Assembly: GCA_028282705.1 (NCBI GenBank)
Contig: JANQHI010000080.1
Coordinates: 39,451 to 103,450 of the forward strand
DNA: 64,000 nucleotides
Origin: Prolixibacteraceae bacterium
Lineage (GTDB): Bacteria; Bacteroidota; Bacteroidia; Bacteroidales; Prolixibacteraceae
Direction: 5' to 3'
Shown: one piece after another, positions 43,838 to 53,040 of the stretch
Layout of the letters: each line of letters opens with the position of its first letter
Position numbering within the stretch: position 1 is the stretch's first letter
The notes under the pieces: model-generated
Database searches by the model: none
What the model was told of the DNA's origin: nothing
What the model saw: the letters and a program-made list of their open reading frames with translations, nothing else
Made by a program: the position numbers and the translations under genes

Positions 43838-45088
43838 TTATTTTGGCCTTATTTGCCCACTTCCTTCAATGATCCATTTATAGCTTGTAAGTTCTTCCAG
43901 TGCCATGGGGCCACGCGCATGCAATTTTTGTGTGCTTATGCCTATCTCAGCTCCCAGCCCAAACTGTGCCCCATCAGTAAATGCTGTTGACACATTTGCA
44001 TATACAGAAGATGCATCAACCATTTTTTTGAAAAGCCCTATCTGTTTTTCATCTTCAGCAATAATGGCTTCACTATGTTTTGAACTGTATCTATTGATAT
44101 GCTCTAATGCCTCATTAAAACCACCCACAGTTTTAACAGCCATTTTTAATGATAAAAACTCTGTGCCAAATGAGGTTTCATCAGCTGTTTTCAGAAGTTC
44201 TTCAGGGTAATTCCCATTTAAAATTGCATAAGCTTTTTTATCAGCAAATATTTCTACATTCTCCTCTTTCATTTTTTCAACCAGGAAAGGCAGGTCGGCC
44301 AACCTGCCGGTATGGACAACCAGGCAGTCAAGGGCATTGCACACTGACGGGCGCCTGGTTTTAGCATTAAAAACAATCTCTCTCCCTTTTTCTTTATCTC
44401 CTGATTTGTCAAAATAGGTATGGCAAATGCCTGCCCCAGTTTCAATCACAGGGATAGTGGCATTTTCGCGTACAAAATTGATCAGCCCCTGGCTTCCACG
44501 CGGGATGATCAGGTCAATATAACCATGGGCATGCAACATCTGGTTTGTTTCTTCACGCCCAGGAGGCAACAAACTAGCTATATGGTTGCTCACCCCATAT
44601 TTTTCTAATACTTTATGGATCACTGAAAGGATGGCTTTATTGGAGAATTCTGCATCACTCCCCCCTTTTAGCACACAAGCATTCCCTGATTTCAGGCACA
44701 GTGAAAACACATCGAAAGTAACATTTGGGCGCGCTTCATAAATGATCCCAATTACCCCAAAAGGCACTGTTATCTTGCTTATTTTCATCCTATTTGGGCG
44801 AATATCTTCTTTAATTACTTTCCCAACTGGGCTATCTAACCCAGCCACATTCCTGATATCAGCAGCAATGCCAGCAATCCTGTTTTCAGTGAGCATAAGC
44901 CTGTCATATTTGGGGTCAGACTGATCCATGCGCGCCAGGTCCTTTTGGTTTTCAGCTAAAATAAAGTTTGTTTGTTCAACAGCCTCATCAGCCAGGGTAA
45001 CCAGTACCTCTTTTATTTTTTCATTGGAAACAAGGTTCAGTTGCCTGCTTGCTTTATTTGCCAGTTTCAGTTGCTGTGTTATATCCAT
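43838..45088 (-). CDS. proA: Gamma-glutamyl phosphate reductase ProA
   Basis: A 416-residue aldehyde-dehydrogenase-fold enzyme that reduces glutamyl-5-phosphate to glutamate semialdehyde in proline synthesis. [12 protein letters not shown] contains the catalytic Cys, [11 protein letters not shown] and [14 protein letters not shown] lie in the cofactor domain, and the C-terminal [16 protein letters not shown] is the family's closing block. It lies about 100 bp downstream of proB, with a palindromic repeat between. Together with proB and proC it gives a full proline pathway inside the arginine operon. Confidence 0.95.
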   Translation of the reverse strand: MDITQQLKLANKASRQLNLVSNEKIKEVLVTLADEAVEQTNFILAENQKDLARMDQSDPKYDRLMLTENRIAGIAADIRNVAGLDSPVGKVIKEDIRPNRMKISKITVPFGVIGIIYEARPNVTFDVFSLCLKSGNACVLKGGSDAEFSNKAILSVIHKVLEKYGVSNHIASLLPPGREETNQMLHAHGYIDLIIPRGSQGLINFVRENATIPVIETGAGICHTYFDKSGDKEKGREIVFNAKTRRPSVCNALDCLVVHTGRLADLPFLVEKMKEENVEIFADKKAYAILNGNYPEELLKTADETSFGTEFLSLKMAVKTVGGFNEALEHINRYSSKHSEAIIAEDEKQIGLFKKMVDASSVYANVSTAFTDGAQFGLGAEIGISTQKLHARGPMALEELTSYKWIIEGSGQIRPK

Positions 45089-45106
45089 TATATTTTAGTT
45101 TTAAAA

Positions 45107-45132
45107 TGCCTCCCCCAGGGGAGGGGGAGGCA
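45107..45132. repeat. Palindromic intergenic repeat between proA and proB
   Basis: TGCCTCCCCC pairs perfectly with GGGGGAGGCA around AGGGGA. A wider inverted pair ACTCAGAAT (45135-45143) / ATTCTGAGT (45194-45202) includes the last codons of proB. It has the same style as the hisF-hisA repeats. Confidence 0.6.
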
Positions 45133-45187
45133 AAACTCAGAATCCTTTCAATCTAAGGCATCAAAAAGGGGATAGAAAGGGAAGAAA

Positions 45188-46318
45188 TTAAAATTCTGAG
45201 TCCATATTTATTTCTTCTAAATACAAATAGTCATAATGAATAACAGGCTTCTGCCTTTTAACTTCAATGCCTTTTTTACCTCCTGCCATTTCATTTATTA
45301 GTTTTTCAGAACTATACTGGGCTTTACCTAATCCCAGTAATTCTTCTTTTTCATTACAAATTTTTATTAAATCTCCTTTACGGAAATTTCCTTCTATTTT
45401 TACTACCCCAACTGGCAGTAAACTAACAGCTTTATCTGAAAGCAATGCTTTGCAAGCACCATTATTGATCACCAAATGTGCTTTGGCAAAACTATCAGAG
45501 TAAGATATCCAGCTTTTTACTGCTGATGTACTTCTTTCTTCAGGCACCAGGTAGGTATGCTTTACCTCTTTGGTTTTATCCAACAAGTTAATAAGCACAT
45601 TATCCTGGCTTCCTTTGGCAATATGCACCCCAATACCTCCTTTTGCAACTTTCTTGGCTATCCTAAATTTGGTTACCATGCCTCCTCGCCCAAATCCCGA
45701 CTTGCTTGCTGTTATTGACTCTTCAGGGTTGAACCCATTGCCTGAAATTTGGGTGATAAGTTCAGCATTTTCATCTGAAGGATCACCATTATAGATACCA
45801 TCTACATTGCTCAGAATGACCAAAGCTTCTGAACCTGCCATGGTTGCTATCAGCCCTGACAGCTCATCATTGTCAGTAAACATTAATTCATTTACTGAAA
45901 TGGTATCATTTTCATTGATGATGGGAATAATATTATTTTCAAGAAGGCTGTTGATACAATTTTTCATGTTCAGGTAATGCCCCCTGCTTGAAAAATTTTC
46001 TTTTGTAGTGAGTACCTGGGCACAGGTTAACCCATGCTCGTTAAAAAAATCTGTATACCTGTTGATCATTTTCACCTGCCCCAAAGCAGACCAGATCTGC
46101 CTTGAAGTAACTGCATCACTTTTCCCTAGTTTTTTTAATACTCCCCTTCCTGCTGCTACTGCCCCTGAGGAAACAATAATAACCTCTACCCCATTATTTT
46201 TTAACAAGGTAACCTGGTCGACCAAATGGGCAATTTGAGCCACATTTAATGTCCCATCTTCTTTTGTCAACACATTGCTGCCAATCTTTACTGTTATTTT
46301 GCTGTACCTCAAATCCAT
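45188..46318 (-). CDS. proB: Glutamate 5-kinase ProB
   Basis: A 376-residue enzyme starting proline synthesis by phosphorylating glutamate. The amino-acid-kinase domain shows ITVKIGSNVLT, IIVSSGAVAAG, PIINENDTIS and FTDNDELSGLIA. A C-terminal PUA domain from about residue 275 (ACKALLSDKAVSLLPVGVV) is normal for ProB. It lies 10 bp downstream of proC in the same operon. Confidence 0.95.
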   Translation of the reverse strand: MDLRYSKITVKIGSNVLTKEDGTLNVAQIAHLVDQVTLLKNNGVEVIIVSSGAVAAGRGVLKKLGKSDAVTSRQIWSALGQVKMINRYTDFFNEHGLTCAQVLTTKENFSSRGHYLNMKNCINSLLENNIIPIINENDTISVNELMFTDNDELSGLIATMAGSEALVILSNVDGIYNGDPSDENAELITQISGNGFNPEESITASKSGFGRGGMVTKFRIAKKVAKGGIGVHIAKGSQDNVLINLLDKTKEVKHTYLVPEERSTSAVKSWISYSDSFAKAHLVINNGACKALLSDKAVSLLPVGVVKIEGNFRKGDLIKICNEKEELLGLGKAQYSSEKLINEMAGGKKGIEVKRQKPVIHYDYLYLEEINMDSEF

Positions 46319-46328
46319 CTCAGCTTAC

Positions 46329-47132
46329 TTACTGAAGTGAGTTATCTATTTTTTTATAGGATGCTAACAACCCCTGTATCAAAGAGGAGCTAAACCCTTT
46401 GTGTTCCATTTCATTAATACCAGTAATGGTAACCCCTCTTGGTGTGGTTACTTTGTCAATTTCACGTTCAGGATGGTGTCCTGTTTGCTGGACAAGCTCA
46501 GTAGCCCCTTTTACAGTTTGAGCCGTAATAAACTGTGCCATTTCTGCCCCAAATCCAATTTCAATACCCCCCTGCATAGCAGCCCTGATGTAACGCAAAG
46601 CAAAAGCAATCCCACAGGATGAAAGCACTGTTGCTGCTGCCATCAATTCCTCCTGTATAAGGATGGTTTTCCCAAGCTTGTCAAACATTTCAAATACATA
46701 ATCCTTTTCAGGTTGGGCATTGCCACTAACAGAAACACATGTGAGTGATTCCTGTAAAGAGATAGCTGTATTTGGCATAGCCCTAAAAACTGGTATTTCA
46801 TTTCCTACTTCCTGCTCTAGTTGCTCAATCCCTACTCCTGCCACAATAGATATCAATATTTTATCCTTATTTAAAACTGGTTTTATTTCCTGAATGACAC
46901 TTACACAATGGTAGGGTTTAACTGCAACAATAACCACATCAGCACTGTTTGCAACAACCTGGTTGTTTCCTGAAACATTTACCCCTTGCTGCCCCAAATC
47001 ATCTAAAACAGACACTTTCCTGTCAGAGGCATAAATATCTGAAGCAGGCAGAAACCCAGATTTTAATAACCCTTTTATAATGGCTCCTCCCATATTTCCA
47101 GCACCAATTATTCCTATTTTCCTGTTATCCAT
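46329..47132 (-). CDS. proC: Pyrroline-5-carboxylate reductase ProC
   Basis: About 267 residues from the ATG at 47132 (MDNRKIGIIGAGNMGG), which places the NAD(P) Rossmann motif at the usual distance; an upstream ATG at 47162 is less likely. It reduces pyrroline-5-carboxylate to proline. The later motif TPRGVTITGINEMEHKGFSS is the family signature near the C-terminus. It lies between argD and proB. Confidence 0.95.
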   Translation of the reverse strand: MDNRKIGIIGAGNMGGAIIKGLLKSGFLPASDIYASDRKVSVLDDLGQQGVNVSGNNQVVANSADVVIVAVKPYHCVSVIQEIKPVLNKDKILISIVAGVGIEQLEQEVGNEIPVFRAMPNTAISLQESLTCVSVSGNAQPEKDYVFEMFDKLGKTILIQEELMAAATVLSSCGIAFALRYIRAAMQGGIEIGFGAEMAQFITAQTVKGATELVQQTGHHPEREIDKVTTPRGVTITGINEMEHKGFSSSLIQGLLASYKKIDNSLQ

Positions 47133-47199
47133 GTGGTTCAAATTTAGTAAATGACCTTCCAATATTTTTTATCCTCTTAATTTGTTCAACCAACTACCA

Positions 47200-48330
47200 T
47201 TAATTAATGGCAAGTACCTCTTTAAATGCTTTTAAAAACGTTGACACTTCTTCTTCTGTTATACACAATGGTGGCAACAACCTTATCATATTTTTCCCTG
47301 AAACCCCTGTAAATATATGATGTTCAAACAACAGCTTCTTCCTTATCCCAGCAACTTCAACAGGAAATTCAATTCCAACCATTAACCCTTTCCCCCTGAC
47401 TGAAAAGCCACCATCTATGGCATTTAATTCATCCATCATAAAATTTCCTACTTTTTCTGCATTTTCAACCAGGTCCTCTTTGTTCATCACATCAACTACT
47501 GCTATTGATGCAGCACAGGCTAAATGGTTACCTCCAAAGGTAGTACCTAACATTCCTGCCCAGGGTTTTATTTCAGGAGCAATCAGTACCCCCCCAACAG
47601 GAAAACCATTCCCCATACCTTTGGCTACTGTTATAATGTCAGGCTCAATATAAGCATACTGGTGTGCAAAAAACTTCCCACTCCTACCATAACCTGACTG
47701 AATTTCATCAAGAATTAACAAACTGCCATATTGTTTAGTTAATTCCCTCAGCCCTTCCAGGAAACTAGCATCAGGGATAATAATGCCACCAATCCCCTGT
47801 ATTCCTTCAATAATAATCGCTGCAACATCCCCTTTTGCCAACTCTTTTTCAATCTCTTCCAAATTTCCTAATGGAAGAATTTTGGCATTTGGGTTTTCAT
47901 TAACTGGTGCAATAATTTTAGGGTTATCAGTTAATGAAACTGCTGCTGAAGTCCTTCCATGAAAAGCTTTTGAGAAACTAATAAATTTTTTCCTCCCTGT
48001 TTCAAATGAAGCCAGCTTAATGGCATTCTCATTGGCCTCAGCCCCACTATTACATAAAAACAACTGATAGCTATCATAACCTGAAATTTCCCCTAGTTTT
48101 GTTGCCAGTTCCTTCTGCAAAGGGTTTTGTATTGAATTGGAATAGAATCCTATTTGCTGTAATTGCCCTGCAACTTTTTGTACATAATGTGGGTGGCTAT
48201 GCCCAATAGAGATCACTGCATGGCCTCCATACAGGTCTAAATACTGGTTGGCTTTATTATCCCAAACTACACAACCAAAAGCCTTTTCAGGGGTAATGTC
48301 AAAAAGTGGGTATACATCAAATAATTCCAT
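47200..48330 (-). CDS. argD: N-acylornithine aminotransferase ArgD
   Basis: A 376-residue class III PLP aminotransferase. It converts N-acylglutamate semialdehyde to N-acylornithine using glutamate. LFLCNSGAEANENAIKLA binds the PLP phosphate, LILDEIQSGYGRSG holds the Asp that pairs with the pyridine nitrogen, and TVAKGMGNGFPVGGVL contains the PLP lysine. It starts 1 bp after argC, so translation is probably coupled. Confidence 0.94.
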   Translation of the reverse strand: MELFDVYPLFDITPEKAFGCVVWDNKANQYLDLYGGHAVISIGHSHPHYVQKVAGQLQQIGFYSNSIQNPLQKELATKLGEISGYDSYQLFLCNSGAEANENAIKLASFETGRKKFISFSKAFHGRTSAAVSLTDNPKIIAPVNENPNAKILPLGNLEEIEKELAKGDVAAIIIEGIQGIGGIIIPDASFLEGLRELTKQYGSLLILDEIQSGYGRSGKFFAHQYAYIEPDIITVAKGMGNGFPVGGVLIAPEIKPWAGMLGTTFGGNHLACAASIAVVDVMNKEDLVENAEKVGNFMMDELNAIDGGFSVRGKGLMVGIEFPVEVAGIRKKLLFEHHIFTGVSGKNMIRLLPPLCITEEEVSTFLKAFKEVLAIN

Positions 48331-48331
48331 C

Positions 48332-49300
48332 CTAAAAAGCTATTGGTTTTAATTTTAACCCTTCTTTTTCATCCAGCCCAAACATCAGGTTCATGTTTTG
48401 TACTGCCTGCCCTGATGCACCTTTCAATAAATTATCTGTAAGGCTTACAACCACCAGGTTATCATTATATTTCTCTAAATAAACAACTGCCTTGTTTGTA
48501 TTCACCACTTGTTTTAACCCAGGGTTATTTTCAGAAATAAAAACAAATGGGTGGTTGGTATAATATTCTTTATAAAGGGTATTTGCTTCATCCAGGCTAT
48601 CATCAAACTTGGTATATGCTGTTACAAAGATCCCCCTTGTGTGATTCCCCCTTACAGGGATAAAATTGAATTCTCCTGAAAAACTTTCCTGCAACTGCAC
48701 CAATGACTGGATTATTTCAGCTTCATGCTGGTGTTGGAAAATTTTATAAGCTGACAAGTTGTTGTTCCTCCAGCTAAAATGAGTGGTGCTGGTTGGTTTC
48801 TGCCCTGCCCCTGTTGACCCTGTTATGGCATTTACATGAATGCTGCTTTTCAACAACCCATTGGCTGCCAAAGGCAATAATGCCAGCTGAATGCCTGTGG
48901 CAAAGCATCCAGGGTTTGCCAGATAGGTTGCATTTTTAATTCTTTCCCTTTGCAATTCAGGCAGGCCATAAACAAAATCATTGCCTTCAGCTTTCAACCT
49001 AAAGTCATGGCTTAAGTCTATAACCTTCAAGCCAGCAGGAATTGTTTCCTTATTAAAAAACTCTTTTGATTTACCATGCCCCATGCATAAAAACAAGGCA
49101 TCAACAGATGCCAGGTTATAATCACTGGTAAAACATATTTCTGTGTCTCCAATTAAATCAACATGTACATCATATAGTTTATTCCCAGCATTGCTCTCAC
49201 TGTGTACAAATGAAATTTCCACCTCAGCATGGTTTAGAAGAATCCTGATCAATTCTCCTGCTGTATATCCTGCTCCCCCTATTATCCCTACCTTAATCAT
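48332..49300 (-). CDS. argC: N-acyl-gamma-glutamyl-phosphate reductase ArgC
   Basis: A 322-residue NADPH-dependent reductase making N-acylglutamate semialdehyde. The N-terminal VGIIGGAGYTAGELIRIL is the nucleotide site. YLANPGCFATGIQLAL carries the catalytic Cys near residue 132, and GNHTRGIFVTAY is a conserved late block. It lies 4 bp downstream of argG and 1 bp upstream of argD. Confidence 0.95.
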   Translation of the reverse strand: MIKVGIIGGAGYTAGELIRILLNHAEVEISFVHSESNAGNKLYDVHVDLIGDTEICFTSDYNLASVDALFLCMGHGKSKEFFNKETIPAGLKVIDLSHDFRLKAEGNDFVYGLPELQRERIKNATYLANPGCFATGIQLALLPLAANGLLKSSIHVNAITGSTGAGQKPTSTTHFSWRNNNLSAYKIFQHQHEAEIIQSLVQLQESFSGEFNFIPVRGNHTRGIFVTAYTKFDDSLDEANTLYKEYYTNHPFVFISENNPGLKQVVNTNKAVVYLEKYNDNLVVVSLTDNLLKGASGQAVQNMNLMFGLDEKEGLKLKPIAF

Positions 49301-49304
49301 CCAA

Positions 49305-50498
49305 CTATTTTTTATTTACTGAATGGAAAATTTTCATTGAAGTAGCCATCACATTGGTAAATCCTATTACATCATCACCTGTCCAGGCTTTGCTGATTTC
49401 ACCATATTCACCAAAATCTGAACTCATCAGGTCATGTTTTGACTCAATGCCTTCCAACTCAAAATGGTAAGGTTTTAGTTTTACAAATACTTTTCCTGTA
49501 ACATTCTCCTGGGTATCTTCCAGAAATGTTTCCATATTCCTCATTACAGGCTCCAGGTATTGTGACTCATGCAAAAACATACCATACCAATTGCCCAACT
49601 GCTCTTTCCAGTACATCTGCCATTTTGAAAGGGTGTGTTTTTCGAGTAAATGGTGTGCTTTAATTATGATCATTGGGGCTGCAGCCTCAAAACCAACCCT
49701 TCCTTTTATGCCTATGATGGTATCTCCTACATGGATATCCCTGCCAATAGCATAAGATTTGGCTATTTCTTCCAATGCATTAATTGCTTCCACTTTATCA
49801 TCATATTTTTTACCATCAACAGCAGCTATTTCCCCTTTTTCAAACTCAACTTCAACCACTTTTTCAGAGGTTTTTTTTAGTTGGCTTGGGTATGCATCAT
49901 CAGGCAACCCACTTTTTGAAGTAAGGGTTTCCTTTCCTCCAATGCTGGTTCCCCACAACCCTTGGTTAATGGAATATTGTAGTTTGATATAGTCATCATC
50001 AATGCCATGTTTTTTCAGGTAGTTAATTTCATCCTCCCTGCTAAGTGAAAGGTCACGAATTGGGGTTACAATTTCAATTTCAGGAGCCAACACCTGGAAT
50101 GTCAGATCAAACCTCACCTGGTCATTCCCTGCTCCTGTGCTACCATGAGCTACATAACCTGCGCCTATTTCTTTAGCATATTCAATAATTGCCATTGCCT
50201 GGAAAACACGCTCAGAACTTACTGATATGGGGTAGGTATTATTCCTGAGGACATTCCCATATACCATGTAACGAATGCACCTGTCATAATAAGTTTGTGT
50301 TACATCCAGGGTAACATGCTTAACTGCCCCTAGCTTATATGCTTTCTTCTCAATTTCAACCAACTCTTCTTCTGAAAACCCACCTGTATTTGCTATGGCT
50401 GTGTATACATCAAACCCTTTTTCAACAGAAAGGTATTTAACACAATATGAGGTATCTAACCCTCCACTAAAAGCCAATACAATTTTTTTATTTTCCAT
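49305..50498 (-). CDS. argG: Argininosuccinate synthase ArgG
   Basis: A 397-residue ATP-dependent ligase joining citrulline and aspartate. VLAFSGGLDTSYCVKYL is the ATP P-loop; VAHGSTGAGNDQVRFDL and DDAYPSQLKK are further active-site blocks. The sequence is of the shorter Bacteroidota type. Second catalytic gene of the argR operon, 23 bp after the GNAT gene. Confidence 0.95.
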   Translation of the reverse strand: MENKKIVLAFSGGLDTSYCVKYLSVEKGFDVYTAIANTGGFSEEELVEIEKKAYKLGAVKHVTLDVTQTYYDRCIRYMVYGNVLRNNTYPISVSSERVFQAMAIIEYAKEIGAGYVAHGSTGAGNDQVRFDLTFQVLAPEIEIVTPIRDLSLSREDEINYLKKHGIDDDYIKLQYSINQGLWGTSIGGKETLTSKSGLPDDAYPSQLKKTSEKVVEVEFEKGEIAAVDGKKYDDKVEAINALEEIAKSYAIGRDIHVGDTIIGIKGRVGFEAAAPMIIIKAHHLLEKHTLSKWQMYWKEQLGNWYGMFLHESQYLEPVMRNMETFLEDTQENVTGKVFVKLKPYHFELEGIESKHDLMSSDFGEYGEISKAWTGDDVIGFTNVMATSMKIFHSVNKK

Positions 50499-50521
50499 TT
50501 ACACTATTTTTATTGGGATTT

Positions 50522-51220
50522 TTACCCTTTGATTTCCTTTTTCTTAAATGCTGTTATAAACAAAGACAGTATATTGTTTTTCTTCTTTCCACCTTTCTTC
50601 CCATTATTTGGCTTAATCCTATTTATGATATCAAGCAATGACCTTTTCCTTATGCCATTGCCTTTCTTTCCATCTTTTTCCCAGGCAGGGTCAAATAACA
50701 TCCCTGTACAAAGGCATTTTGACCTTTCTGTCCTCATCAAAATATCATAGTTTACACATCCTGAACACCCTTTCCAGAATGTATCATCATCAGTCAGTTC
50801 GGAAAATGTTACAGGGCGGTAACCCAGCTCATGGTTTATCTTCATAACTGCCAGGCCAGTGGTTAACCCAAAAATTTTAGCTTCAGGGAATTTAGTCCTT
50901 GAAAGTTCAAATGCTTTCTTTTTAATGGCCTTTGCCAACCCAATCCCTCTATAACTTGGAGCAACAATCAACCCTGAGTTAGCCACAAAACGATTATGCC
51001 CCCATGATTCTATATAGCAAAACCCTGCAAACTCATCTTCCTCAAGCGCAATAACAGCCTTACCATCTTTTATCTTACCCTCAAGGTATTCATAAGTCCT
51101 TTTGGCAATACCAGTCCCCCTTTCCTTTGAAGCTTCCTCAATGGCATGGTTTATTGTTTCTATGTACCCCAGGTGTTCAAAACCTGCAACAATTACATCT
51201 ATATTTTTTAGTTGTTTCAT
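50522..51220 (-). CDS. GNAT acyltransferase, candidate N-acylglutamate synthase
   Basis: A 232-residue GNAT-fold protein between argR and argG. The acyl-CoA site is LIVAPSYRGIGLAKAIKKKA (about residues 83-102). A cysteine-rich stretch (WKGCSGCVNYDIL, KCLCTGM) and a very basic C-terminal tail follow. No classical argA or argJ is seen in the window, so this gene most likely supplies the first arginine step. I recall that the Bacteroides thetaiotaomicron gene in the same place was implicated genetically as the missing acylglutamate synthase. Whether the acyl donor is succinyl-CoA or acetyl-CoA is not readable here. It starts 7 bp after argR ends. Confidence 0.82.
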   Translation of the reverse strand: MKQLKNIDVIVAGFEHLGYIETINHAIEEASKERGTGIAKRTYEYLEGKIKDGKAVIALEEDEFAGFCYIESWGHNRFVANSGLIVAPSYRGIGLAKAIKKKAFELSRTKFPEAKIFGLTTGLAVMKINHELGYRPVTFSELTDDDTFWKGCSGCVNYDILMRTERSKCLCTGMLFDPAWEKDGKKGNGIRKRSLLDIINRIKPNNGKKGGKKKNNILSLFITAFKKKEIKG

Positions 51221-51227
51221 AAAATAC

Positions 51228-51713
51228 CTACCCTATCTTCTCCTTCAAATTTGGCATAACCAATATCAGGCTGTTTATCACTTCCCTCCTTGCCACACCT
51301 TCACGGATAACCAATAATATTGTATCATCTCCTGCTATGGTGCCAATAATCTCCCAGGGGTTCCCTTTGTCAATAGTTGCTGCTATTGAATTAGCATACC
51401 CTGGCAATGTTTTTACCACAGCCAGGTTATTTGAAAACTGTATGCCTTTGAACCCATCAGCCAGGAAATTCCCTCTGCCTATCCTTGGAATAGTATCTAC
51501 TGGCACAGCCCTTTCTGGTATAACATATACATACCCCTTCTCCCTATCAGAAACTTTTGCCACCCTAAGCTCTTTCAAGTCTCTTGAAAGGGTTGCCTGG
51601 GTAAGCTCAAATCCTTTTTCTGATAATGCAGTTAACAATGACTCCTGACTGCTGATATCATTTTCAGAAATTATTTTCCTAATTGTCAATAATCTTTCTG
51701 ATTTATTCTTCAC
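51228..51713 (-). CDS. argR: Arginine repressor ArgR
   Basis: A 161-residue ArgR/AhrC-family repressor. It starts at GTG. The N-terminal winged helix (residues 5-55) includes ISSQESLLTALSEKGFELTQ and the DNA-contacting TLSRDLKELRV. The C-terminal arginine-binding/hexamer domain has GTIAGDDTILLVIRE with the paired Asp. It is the first gene of the arginine/proline operon, and its promoter overlaps two ARG-box-like sites, so it probably represses itself and the operon when arginine is plentiful. Confidence 0.94.
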   Translation of the reverse strand: MKNKSERLLTIRKIISENDISSQESLLTALSEKGFELTQATLSRDLKELRVAKVSDREKGYVYVIPERAVPVDTIPRIGRGNFLADGFKGIQFSNNLAVVKTLPGYANSIAATIDKGNPWEIIGTIAGDDTILLVIREGVARREVINSLILVMPNLKEKIG

Positions 51714-51715
51714 TT

Positions 51716-51750
51716 TGTATATTTATACATTTTAATTGCAAAAATATTCA
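51716..51750. promoter_or_regulatory. Tandem ARG-box-like operators before argR
   Basis: Box 1 is TGTATATTTATACA (51716-51729) and box 2 is TGCAAAAATATTCA (51737-51750); compare consensus TGAATwwwwATTCA. Their centres are exactly 21 bp apart, the spacing of tandem ARG boxes bound by one ArgR hexamer. Box 2 covers the -7 element of the argR promoter and box 1 covers the start region. Confidence 0.6.
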
Positions 51751-51769
51751 CTTTTTAATCAAAAACAAA
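51739..51769 (-). promoter_or_regulatory. argR operon promoter (TTTG-N19-TATTTTTG)
   Basis: On the minus strand, TTTG (51769-51766), a 19-bp spacer and TATTTTTG (51746-51739) match the Bacteroidota vegetative consensus exactly. The predicted start is near 51732, about 20 nt from the GTG of argR. Confidence 0.65.
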
Positions 51770-51933
51770 TTTTTTTATGAGAAATATTTCTATTTTTGTC
51801 ACAGAAAACCAACATGAGTTTTTGAAAATTTGAATGGATAAAAAGAAGAAAAATAAAATCTCAGATAATACATTGCGTTTGAACTAAAAAAACAGGTCAA
51901 GCGCATTTTTTTTAATTGGATAAAAGGTTAAAA

Positions 51934-53016
51934 ATGTTAGAAGTAAAAAAAGCAAAGTTGATTTTGGAAGATGGGTCAGAATTTATTGGCAAATCTTTTG
52001 GGTATGAAAATTCAGTTGCTGGTGAAGTGGTATTTTATACAGCCATGACAGGATACCCTGAAAGCCTCACTGACCCCTCATATACTGGACAAATCCTGGT
52101 TTCAACCTATCCAATGATTGGCAATTATGGTGTACCTAAAGATGATTCACACAATGGTGTTTTTGAATATTATGAGTCAAATAAGGTGCATATAAGTGGG
52201 TTGATCATTTCAGATTATTCATTTGAGTACAGCCACTGGAATGCCATTAAAAGCTTAGGAGAGTGGTTAAAAGAGTCAAAAGTCCCAGGGTTATTTGATA
52301 TTGACACCAGGGCTTTAACCAAAATATTAAGGGAAAAAGGCTCTTTACTTGGCAAAATAGAATTCATTGGGGAAGAAATTGATTTTGTTGACCCTAACAA
52401 AGAAAACCTGGTAGCCAAAGCAAGCATAGCTAACAAGGAGGTATATGGTGATGGTGAACACAAAGTGGTACTGGTTGATTGTGGTGTTAAACACAACATC
52501 ATCAGGTGCTTGCTTAAACGTAATGCAACTGTTATCAGGGTTCCATGGGACTATGATTTTACCAAAGAAGAATATGATGGGATATTTTTATCCAACGGAC
52601 CTGGTGACCCAGAGATGTGTAATGAAACTGTGGTTAATATCCAAAAAGCCCTGAATACTGAAAAACCCATTATGGGGATTTGCCTGGGCAACCAATTATT
52701 GGCTTTAGCAGCAGGGGCTTCAACATACAAGCTAAAATATGGGCACAGGAGCCATAACCAACCTGTACTATTGCAAGGGTCAAACAAATGCTTCATTACT
52801 TCACAAAACCATGGGTATGCTGTTAGCCCTGGCACACTTCCTGACCAATGGGAGCCAATGTTCACCAATGTTAATGATGAAACAAATGAAGGGATCAGGC
52901 ACAAAATCAAGCCTTTCTTTTCAACCCAGTTCCATCCTGAAGCATCTAGTGGACCAACTGATACTGAGTTTCTATTTGATGATTTTATTGAGAATATTAA
53001 AAAAAGCAAACAATAA
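51934..53016 (+). CDS. carA: Carbamoyl-phosphate synthase small subunit CarA
   Basis: About 360 residues from the ATG at 51934 (MLEVKKAKLILEDGSEF); an in-frame TTG lies six codons upstream. This glutaminase subunit supplies ammonia to CarB. The C-terminal class I amidotransferase domain has GICLGNQLLALAAG with the nucleophilic Cys and FHPEASSGP with the His-Glu pair. It is divergent from argR and 24 bp before carB. TATTTTTG at 51791-51798 matches the -7 consensus but has no clear -33 partner. It provides carbamoyl phosphate for ArgF' and for pyrimidines. Confidence 0.95.
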   Translation: MLEVKKAKLILEDGSEFIGKSFGYENSVAGEVVFYTAMTGYPESLTDPSYTGQILVSTYPMIGNYGVPKDDSHNGVFEYYESNKVHISGLIISDYSFEYSHWNAIKSLGEWLKESKVPGLFDIDTRALTKILREKGSLLGKIEFIGEEIDFVDPNKENLVAKASIANKEVYGDGEHKVVLVDCGVKHNIIRCLLKRNATVIRVPWDYDFTKEEYDGIFLSNGPGDPEMCNETVVNIQKALNTEKPIMGICLGNQLLALAAGASTYKLKYGHRSHNQPVLLQGSNKCFITSQNHGYAVSPGTLPDQWEPMFTNVNDETNEGIRHKIKPFFSTQFHPEASSGPTDTEFLFDDFIENIKKSKQ

Positions 53017-53040
53017 AAAGCCCCACCTAAAATAAGTACC

